DNA from: Candidatus Segetimicrobium genomatis
GTDB lineage: Bacteria > Sysuimicrobiota > Sysuimicrobiia > Sysuimicrobiales > Segetimicrobiaceae
Assembly (NCBI GenBank): GCA_005883865.1
Contig: VBAO01000019.1
Span: forward strand, 1-7,479
DNA: 7,479 nt
Direction of reading: 5' to 3'
Of the stretch, positions 1 through 7,479 are shown piece after piece. A program made the position numbers and the translations under genes. Below the pieces are notes generated by a model. It had not been told where the DNA came from, did no database searches, and saw nothing but the letters and a program-made list of their open reading frames with translations. The first letter of the stretch is position 1; each line of letters starts with the position of its first letter.

Positions 1-196
1 TGACGGAGATCCTCCAGAAGCTTGGAGCATTATTAGCGTGAGCGAAGTGGTGTGTTTGTCCCTTCACCCGAGCACAAATTAGGTTCTTGGGGCCGTCCCG
101 CCAAGCCGCGAGTGATGCACCCTTGATCGAGAAACCTAAGGGCTCCATGTTGAACCTATGTTTGAGGACTCGCACCCCTGGAGGGTCACCGGCGCA
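1..196. other. Intergenic stretch downstream of the permease
   Basis: No convincing gene lies here. On the plus strand a frame open from the left edge would end in TGA at 39-41 and read TEILQKLGALLA. This could be the helical C-terminus of a gene that starts outside the window and converges on the ABC operon, but twelve codons are too few to call. On the minus strand, just after the permease stop, there are only weak short hairpins (for example CCCTT/AAGGG arms around 122-143) and no T-rich tract, so I cannot name a terminator. Confidence 0.4.
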
Positions 197-1207
197 TCAG
201 GCGAGCTTCCGGCTGAGAGCGGTTTGGAGGGTCACGGAGAGCACGATAATCAACCCGTAGATGAGCTGGGTCCAGAATCCCGTCAGACCGATCGCCACAA
301 TCCCCGCATTGATGGCCCCGATGATGAAGCACGCGACGAATGTACCGAGGATGGTCCCCGTTCCGCCGAAGACGGAGGTGCCGCCGAGGAACACGGAGGC
401 GATCGTGGTCAACAGGTAGCCGTCGCCGAGGGTCGGCCAGAAATAGGTCACCTCCAGGCTGGCGACCAGGCCGGCGAACGCGGCCGCAATCCCCATGAGC
501 ACAAACAACAGCATTTTCCGCTGCCGGACGTTGACGCCCATCAGGCGGGCGCTCTCGATGTTGTCGCCGATCAGGTAGACGTGAGCGCCAAACCGGTGGC
601 GGTTGAGAAGAAAGGCGACCACGATCGCCATGAAGACCGTCCAGAGCATCTGTGCCGGGATCAGCCCTTCGAGCCGCCCGACCATCATGCTGTAGAAGAC
701 GGTGCCGCGGGTGGGCACGAGGGAGACTCCGTTGCCCCCGGTGCCGACCAAAACCACCCCGCGCCAGAAGAACTGGGTGCCGATGGTCGCCACCAGGGAC
801 GGAATCCCCAGTCCCGCAACGATCCCACCATTGGTCACCCCGGCCAGAATCCCCGCCAGCGCGCAGGCGAAAAACGCCAGCGTCAGATCACCTGTGTACG
901 CGAGCGTATAGGCATACGCGGCCGTGCCCAGAGCCATCACCGAAGGAAACGACAGGTCGATCTCCCCGGCGATGACCACCATCGTGAGCGGAAGAGCCAT
1001 GAGCGCGAAGAAAGGCGTCGTGGACATGAAGGCTTGGTAAATGTTGTAGGAGAGAAACGTGCGAGGCGCCCCGATGATGAAGACCGCCCAGATGAGCAGG
1101 CCGACCGCGATGGTGCCGAGTTGGACCGCGTGCCGGCGTCCGTACCGAGCCAGGCCGGCCCCGGAGCCGTCGGCCGTCCGGCGTCGCGCCTCCAGGCGGG
1201 AGATCAC
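197..1207 (-). CDS. Sugar-type ABC transporter permease (BPD_transp_2, RbsC/FrcC-like)
   Basis: Inner-membrane permease of a CUT2-type importer, expected to form the dimeric channel through which the bound solute passes. The 336-residue product is very hydrophobic, with a basic N-terminal tail and about nine to ten membrane segments. Family landmarks are visible. GEIDLSF at residues 81-87 corresponds to the usual GGIDLSVG motif, with G replaced by E. A cytoplasmic coupling loop (GDNIESARLMGVNV, about 214-227) should contact the ATPase. The glycine-rich block IASVFLGGTSVFGGTGTILG is at about 269-288. The length is normal for the family. The start is GTG at 1207, chosen because GGGAGGG lies 7 bases upstream. 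It is the third gene of the operon, 34 bases behind the ATPase. The substrate cannot be read from the sequence; ribose, fructose, xylose, inositol or a related compound are all possible. Confidence 0.93.
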   Translation of the reverse strand: MISRLEARRRTADGSGAGLARYGRRHAVQLGTIAVGLLIWAVFIIGAPRTFLSYNIYQAFMSTTPFFALMALPLTMVVIAGEIDLSFPSVMALGTAAYAYTLAYTGDLTLAFFACALAGILAGVTNGGIVAGLGIPSLVATIGTQFFWRGVVLVGTGGNGVSLVPTRGTVFYSMMVGRLEGLIPAQMLWTVFMAIVVAFLLNRHRFGAHVYLIGDNIESARLMGVNVRQRKMLLFVLMGIAAAFAGLVASLEVTYFWPTLGDGYLLTTIASVFLGGTSVFGGTGTILGTFVACFIIGAINAGIVAIGLTGFWTQLIYGLIIVLSVTLQTALSRKLA

Positions 1208-1241
1208 GCCGCCGCCCTCCCACGCGCGCGGGGAGACACTC

Positions 1242-2030
1242 TCACGGGTCCGCGTCCCTCGGTGTTCCCTCCAGGCTGCCGGTCCGCGCGACCATCTGCA
1301 GCTTATGGGTCAGCTCGTCCAGGGTGACGGCGTGTTGGACAAACTCTCCGGCGACGTGGCCGCGGTCCAGAATGACGAGCCGATCGACCACGGGATACAC
1401 GTGGAAGATGTTGTGATCGATGAAGATGCAGGATTTGCCGGCCCGCTTGATTCCTCGGACGAAGTCCAGCGCCTTCCGGGTCTCCGAGACCGACAGCCCC
1501 ATGGTTGGCTCGTCGAGGATAATGAGCTCAGCCTGGAAATAGAGAGCGCGCACAATGGCGACCCCCTGCCGCTCTCCGCCCGACAGAGTGCGCACCAGAG
1601 TGTCGGGGACGACGGCGGCCGATGTGAACCCCATCGTCTCGACCATCAACCGCCGCGTTTCTTCACGCATCCGGCGGATCTTGAGGACACCGAGCGCCGT
1701 CGTCATTTCGCGCCCCATAAAGATGTTGCGCCACAAGGCCTGCTTGTCGGCGAGAGCCTTCTCCTGATACACTGTTTCAATTCCTAAGTCCCGGGCCTTG
1801 GCCACACTCAAGTGGTCGATCCGCTTCCCTTTGAAGAAAATCTCGCCGCCCGGATCGGGGTGGTGATACCCAGTGATGATTTTGATGAGGGTGGACTTGC
1901 CCGCCCCGTTGTCTCCGAGGAGACCGACGATCTCGTTCTTGCCGACGTGGAAGTCGACATCGCGTAGAGCCGTCACTTCGCCAAATGTTTTGGAGATGCG
2001 GGACAAGGTCAGCAGATCAGAGGTGTCCAC
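1242..2030 (-). CDS. Sugar-type ABC transporter ATP-binding protein (single ABC domain)
   Basis: Cytoplasmic ATPase that powers the importer. All nucleotide-binding motifs are present in the 262-residue product: Walker A GDNGAGKST at 39-47, Q-loop glutamine at 89, signature LSGGERQ at 149-155, Walker B IILDEPT at 170-176, D-loop just after it, and the H-loop histidine at 206. The H-loop context is FIDHN, where many relatives have a serine before the histidine. RbsA, XylG and MglA have two fused ABC modules of about 500 residues. This protein has one and so resembles the FrcA type, working as a homodimer. The start is GTG at 2030, supported by GGGAG about 8 bases upstream. It lies between the binding-protein gene (166 bases upstream) and the permease (34 bases downstream), all on the same strand. 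Confidence 0.94.
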   Translation of the reverse strand: MDTSDLLTLSRISKTFGEVTALRDVDFHVGKNEIVGLLGDNGAGKSTLIKIITGYHHPDPGGEIFFKGKRIDHLSVAKARDLGIETVYQEKALADKQALWRNIFMGREMTTALGVLKIRRMREETRRLMVETMGFTSAAVVPDTLVRTLSGGERQGVAIVRALYFQAELIILDEPTMGLSVSETRKALDFVRGIKRAGKSCIFIDHNIFHVYPVVDRLVILDRGHVAGEFVQHAVTLDELTHKLQMVARTGSLEGTPRDADP

Positions 2031-5000
2031 AGGGTCTCTCCCGGCGACGTCAGGCCCCCGCGATCACCGGCAGCAGCCGGACAGAAGGGACGCCCGGCCC
2101 TCCACCCGCCGGCGTCTGCGCATGCGAGGGGCGGGCGCAATGGGCGGACCGCTGGTCCTTCCCGCCCCCAAGGTCCGCCCTGATCGAGCCAGAGTGTTAC
2201 CGCACTTCCTTCTCCGCCAGCGGCGCCAGGAAGTTGATGTTGTTTTTGTCGACAAATCCCCCGCCCGTGTCGATGTGGAGGCCCGAGAATCCATACGTCT
2301 TGGTCAGGCAAATCTGCAGGATGGGAAGGTATCCCTGGAGCCAGGGCTGTTGGTCGATCACCAGGGTGGTCCAGCCGCCCCGCAGGGCCGCCACCGTCGC
2401 GGGGGCGAGGTCAAAGCCGGCCGTGTAGATGTCGCCCGGCTTCTTCCCTACGGCCTTCAAGTAGGTCTCCAGCGTGGACGTCATGGCGCCGTGGTCGGTG
2501 ACGATGAGCTTGACGTCCGGGTGGGAGGTAACGTAGCCGGTGAAGGTGGGAGTCCCTGCTGCCGGATCGGCGTCTGTCGCGGAGTCGATCTCTACATAGT
2601 CCACGGTCAGGCCGGCCTTCTTCAACGAGTCGATCACGCCTTTCGTGCGCAGGCCGCGGGTCGGCTGGGAGAGAAGCCCCCACACCACCGCCCGTGTGCC
2701 CGCCTTGAGCCCGGATCGTTTCAGGGCCTCTGAGCCCAGCGCGAATCCTGCGCCATAGAGGTCCTGACCGACGTAGCCGAACCCCTTGGCGGCATACTTG
2801 CCTTCCATCTTGGGTAGCTGCGTGTTCTGACTCGTCACGATGATCCCCCGAGCTTCCGCATCTTCAATGAGAGGGTCAAAAGCGGCATCGCCGGGATGCC
2901 CCATGACGGCGATCCCGTCGGGTTTTGTGGCAGCTGCTTCTTTGAACTGCTGGATCATCTTCTGCGGAGCCCAATCGGAAAAGATGTACTGCACCTTGGG
3001 GCCGAGGTCCACTTCCGCCTGCCGCGCGCCGTTGTACACGTTGTTCGCGAACACGCCGCCCGGGGGGCCGCCGGGGAAGAAGATAATCCTCGCGTTGCAC
3101 CACTTTGTCACCGGTGTAAAGCGAGGAGGCCCCGCCGTGAACCCGGCCTGGGTCCAGGCCGCCACAGTCAGAAGCGCCGCCAGACAGGGCGGGACAAACA
3201 TCCTTGCCAGTACCTTGCGTGGCGTCTCCATTTCGTACCCTCCGCACGATGTGATGTGAGGCCTTGGGTGTCCCCCACGCAGCCGATATTCCGGATCTTC
3301 CTTTCGCGACACCTGCCGTCCTCTCCCTTTGCCAGGAGCAGGCGGCGGCCAGTGCGGGGGACTGGTGCATACGTCCCGGGTCCCTGCTGCGCTTGTTTTG
3401 TCGAATCCGCCTGTACGAAAACGCATATGAAAGGACTTACTCACATCCGACGACTCGCCTTTCATGAACAGGAGAAGAAGTCGTCGTCGATGGAGGGATG
3501 ACGCGGGTGTGTTCCCACGCGGGCGCTTCATTCGTCAGCCGGACCGCGGCTTGACCACAGTCTCTACCGAGCGCCTATTCTGGCGGAATTCCACACGTTA
3601 CACAAATATGTAGTAAGTCTACTACATTTATGTTGTACTCTAAGGGTGGACGATAAGTTGTTTGGCTCGGCCGCTAGAACGGATACCCTGGTAACCATCG
3701 GACGGCTGAAACGCACCTATCCCTCCGAAATTGCCCGAATCCTGAGTCGGCGAGTCATCGAGATCCAACGCGCCGTGACTTCACTCGAGAGAGCCGGGGT
3801 CGTCGTTAGCAATCGGGTCGGCACTACACGAATAGTGGAATTGAATCCCACCTTCTGGGCGAAAGACGAGCTATATGCTTTGCTGCTGCGCATCAGCGAG
3901 ACGCCAATGTACGCGAGCCTTTGGTCAAAAATCCGGCGTCGCCCGCGTGCAATGGGTAAGCCCCTATGAAGTTTGTGGGGATGTCGCTGGTCGAGGTGGC
4001 TGCCGCGGTTGCCACGCCGGCGATCGGATTTGAACCGATGACCTGCGCATGAGGGAATTCAAGATCAAACCCTACCTTTCGTGAGCGGCAATATGAGCTC
4101 GACGCGACGCAATTTGCTCCTCTGTCTGCGAAACGATGGCTACGAAGCGTCGCTGGAGCGTTGGAAGATTTATCAGGCGCTACCCGATCGCGACGCGGCC
4201 AAGCACCGACAGGTTCGTGTTATCGATGAATCCGGCGAGCACTACCTCTACCCAGCCACATTCTTTGCCCATATCAAACTGCCACGTCTCTTACGCAAAG
4301 CCGTGCTGGCCGCTGTCTAGCTGGCAGAGCCGTTCCATTGACGACCGCTGGTTCGCCTAGCCGATTCTAAGGTCCGGCAGGTCCCTTGCAGCTCAGCCCC
4401 GGGTTGGCGCCCACAATCGCCGATTGCTGCGCCTTGACGCACCCGTAGGTGATATGGGTGGGGCCATGGAGCACGGTCCCCTGGTCGGTCCAAGCCAAGG
4501 CGGCGCTTCCTCCGCGATCGATCACGATGGAAATCGAATCCGCGAGATCGCGGTTGCCGCCGCTGACCGAGCAGAAAATACCGTTGGTGCAAATCCCCCC
4601 GACATGCATGACGCCGCTGGAAGCAGAGGTCTGGGTAAACTTCGGCGTGGCTGTGTTTCCGTTGATGGTCTGCGCGAAGGTGACGAACCAGGGAGAAAGC
4701 GCTGCGTCATTGGGCGTGAGATCCGGCGAGTTGAGCCATATGAAGTCAACGCGGCCCGTACTCCCAGCTGCGATCCAGGGAAAGTAGTGCGTCCCCTTGT
4801 CGTTGTTGACCTGCACCGGCGGCGACCAAGTTCCGGCCTTGTCGCTGGAGTGAGTGAACCAAATGTCGAAGTGGTCGGCGGCGACGAGGTTGTCCGGGAA
4901 GACCGAGTAGATGTTTCCACCTACGCCCGGCGCTCCGGAATCGTCCACAGCCAGGGTGGCGAAGATCTTGTCGGTGTTCGTCGAGGGGCCGCCGTCGAAG

Positions 5001-7479
5001 ACCATGTGGTCATCCCAGACGGTGATTCCTGCCGGTGTGGCGGGAGGAGAGTGCGCAACCCAGACCTGGTGGAAATTCTGGATTTGTGAGATGTTGCAAC
5101 CTTGACCGACATTCGCGACCGGGTCGGCGGTGATCCACTGCACGTAGACCTCGCCCGTCTCCGGGTCAACCTCGATATCACTGGGCACGGTGTTACAGAA
5201 CGAGTTCGCAAAGGCGATGCCGTTTGTGCCCAGCAATACATCCACGGAGAGGCCGAATGTCTTGCCGCCGTCATTTGAAGCCGCGACGTTGATCTGGCTC
5301 GCAGTGAAATCGTGATAGGCGACATAAACTTGGTCCTGGTTGGCGCTGAATTTGCTCGGGAAGACGGCGATCCAGGGCCGGTCGATGAAAGAAGGATTGA
5401 CTGCGGCGATGTCGTTGATTGTCCATGTGTCGCCACGGTCGTCGCTAAACGCGAGCTTCACCTGCAGGAGAAGCGGGAGCTGCTCGATCGATGAGACGTA
5501 GAAGCGATGTGCTCCCGGCGTGCAGCCACTAATCGGCATCGAACAGGGGCTGGGGCCGCCAACGCGGATGTGTACATCGCCCACATCATTTCCGAACGGA
5601 TCGAGCTCGGGCTTTTGAATGAACGTTCGTCCACCATCGTCGGATCGCGCCACATGGCTGCCGCTTGCCTGCCAGGCCACGTACACCGTTCCATCCGAAC
5701 GATCCACCGCAACCGATGGCTCGGTGGCATTTGTTTGCGCAGGGGGAGAAACTTGTCTGGTAAAGCCAATGATATTTCCGGTCCGCGCAGATGGAGTGGC
5801 CAACAGGAGCGAAGTCAAGCCCAAAAGACCCCCCAACACCGCTCCCCGAAAATGGAAGGAGCGATGGTGAGTCATAAAGACCGCGCTCGACAGCCTCATC
5901 CATCGTCGCATCGCTTTTCCCCCTCTGCGAATCGTCAACGCGAAGATCGCTGCTTCCCCGTCTTAAAGGGTTGTCTTGAAGGATCGACACAAATCTATTA
6001 GTTGGGTGAGTCCCCCACGATAGGGTGCAGACCCAATTTGCTACTGGGTTTTCTCCTGCCGATCGGAGGTGCGATGAACAAACGTACGCCTTCGGAGACG
6101 ATCAAGCAGGGTCTTTACCAGACGTAGTTCTCGTCGCACGAACCATACATCGTTTAGAAAGGCGCCGCGGGCTTCGATGCTAACCGTTACCTGGCCGTAG
6201 AGCCAGCCGGGATTCCGGAGCCGCTGCCTGCCGCAGAGCCTCGCCTGGGCCGGCGGACGGCTCTCACCTTCCCGCTCTTTTCTCCTCCGCAGAAGAACTG
6301 ATCGCCGCCGTTGGACTCGAGCCCCGACACAGCCACGCCCGGGGGCATCTCGATCGTCTCCAGGACCTCTCCCGTTCGGGGATCGAGCCGCCTCAGATCG
6401 CTCGTGCCGTTCTCATTGGTGCCGTGCCAGAGCTCTCCGTCGACCCAGGTGACCCCAGTGACGAAGCGCTTGGACTCGATCGTGCGGAGAATCGCCCCCG
6501 TCTGGGGATCGACTTGATGGATCTTCCGGTCCCGATACTGCCCGACCCAGAGGGTCCCTTCGGCCCACGCGAGGCCCGAATCGCCGCCGCCGCCGGGCGC
6601 CGGGATCGTCGCCACCACGCGGCCGGTCTCCGGATCGACCTTCTGGATGCGGCCCCCGGCGAGCTGAAACAGATGCCGCCCGTCGAAGGCCGTGCCGGCC
6701 TGCGCCGCGACATCGATCGAGCGCACGATCTTCCCGCTCGCGGGATCGAGGGCGTGCATCCTGTCTCCAGCGGCAAACCAAACGTACCGGCCGTCATACG
6801 ACACCCCATGCACGCGCTCGACGTCGGGAAAGGGGCCGTACTCACGGACGATTTCGGCTGCTGATCGACTCATGCGTCCATCCTAGCCGACCGGCAGCGG
6901 GGCGGGAAGCAGCAAGGGCGTGGTGAGTCCCGACACGGGCGGGATCATCCAGCGCCGGGCCCGCCCGCGGCCGAACGACTGCACCTTGCCCGCCGCCGCA
7001 AGCGCGTCGAGCGCCCGCTGGACCGTGCGCTGGCTCGTTCCGAGCGCCAGCGCCAGGGCCGAGCTCGACCAGGATTCCCCGTCGGCGAGAAAGGCGAGCA
7101 CCGCCGCATGCTCCTCCTCGAACGGGCGCGCCAGCACGATGACCTCGCGTGCGCGTCGCGGCGCCAGCGCAAACCCGCGTTGCGTCGCGCGGATGTCAGC
7201 CTGCGGTCGAAGCGACCTGCGGAGCCGGCCGACCTCGACGCGCAGCCGCGCGCGATACGATTCATCGGCGACCTTCCAGCCGAAGGCGCGCGCGACGAGT
7301 GCATCTCTCGGCACGTCGTGCGGCCACGCCTCCCCCAGCGCGCGCGCGAGGGCGAACAACACCGGACGCCTCGCCAGCGAGACCGCCGTGCGTCCGTCAC
7401 GCACGGCATAGCGGCTCGCGTCCACGACGAGCGCGTTGGAACCGAGCAGCGCTTCGACCTCCTCGAGCCGAAGGAGCCG

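Overview
The window looks like chromosomal DNA of a GC-rich, probably soil- or water-dwelling bacterium. The lineage cannot be fixed from the sequence. Base composition is uneven: roughly 1-3250 and especially 6187-7479 are GC-rich, while about 3590-6100 is visibly richer in A and T. This suggests a mosaic of segments with different histories. Most genes lie on the minus strand.

Region 1 (197-3231, minus strand) is a complete carbohydrate-type (CUT2, ribose/fructose-like) ABC importer. It is read in the order substrate-binding protein, single-domain ATPase, permease. The binding-protein gene is separated from the ATPase by 166 bases that hold a 9-bp GC-rich inverted repeat just after the stop codon. 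That arrangement fits a high binding protein : low membrane component ratio. ATPase and permease are 34 bases apart, and both start with GTG behind good ribosome binding sites.

Region 2 (3232-4366) is a mosaic intergenic and accessory stretch. It holds a long leader with an 8-bp inverted repeat, then a 20-bp near-palindrome directly in front of a 107-residue winged-helix regulator on the plus strand. Behind the regulator, on the minus strand, is the 3' part of a tRNA (T arm, variable loop and 3' acceptor strand) with no 5' half, a typical integration scar. A 75-79 residue small protein follows on the plus strand.

Region 3 (4367-5938, minus strand) encodes a secreted protein of about 514 residues with Asp-box (BNR/sialidase-type) repeats and eight cysteines. 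Upstream of it (5939-6186) is a gene-poor stretch. On the plus strand this stretch holds two mutually exclusive hairpins, a strong ribosome binding site and a 17-codon frame that stops early.

Region 4 (6187-7479, minus strand) is a tightly coupled pair. The first gene is a transcriptional regulator with an OmpR/PhoB-like winged helix plus a second HTH domain; it runs off the right edge. The second is a soluble four-repeat beta-propeller protein whose ribosome binding site overlaps the regulator's stop codon.

No CRISPR array, intact insertion sequence or rRNA gene is visible. The candidates that most deserve a second look are the operator-regulator-small protein cluster next to the tRNA scar, and the regulator/beta-propeller pair.
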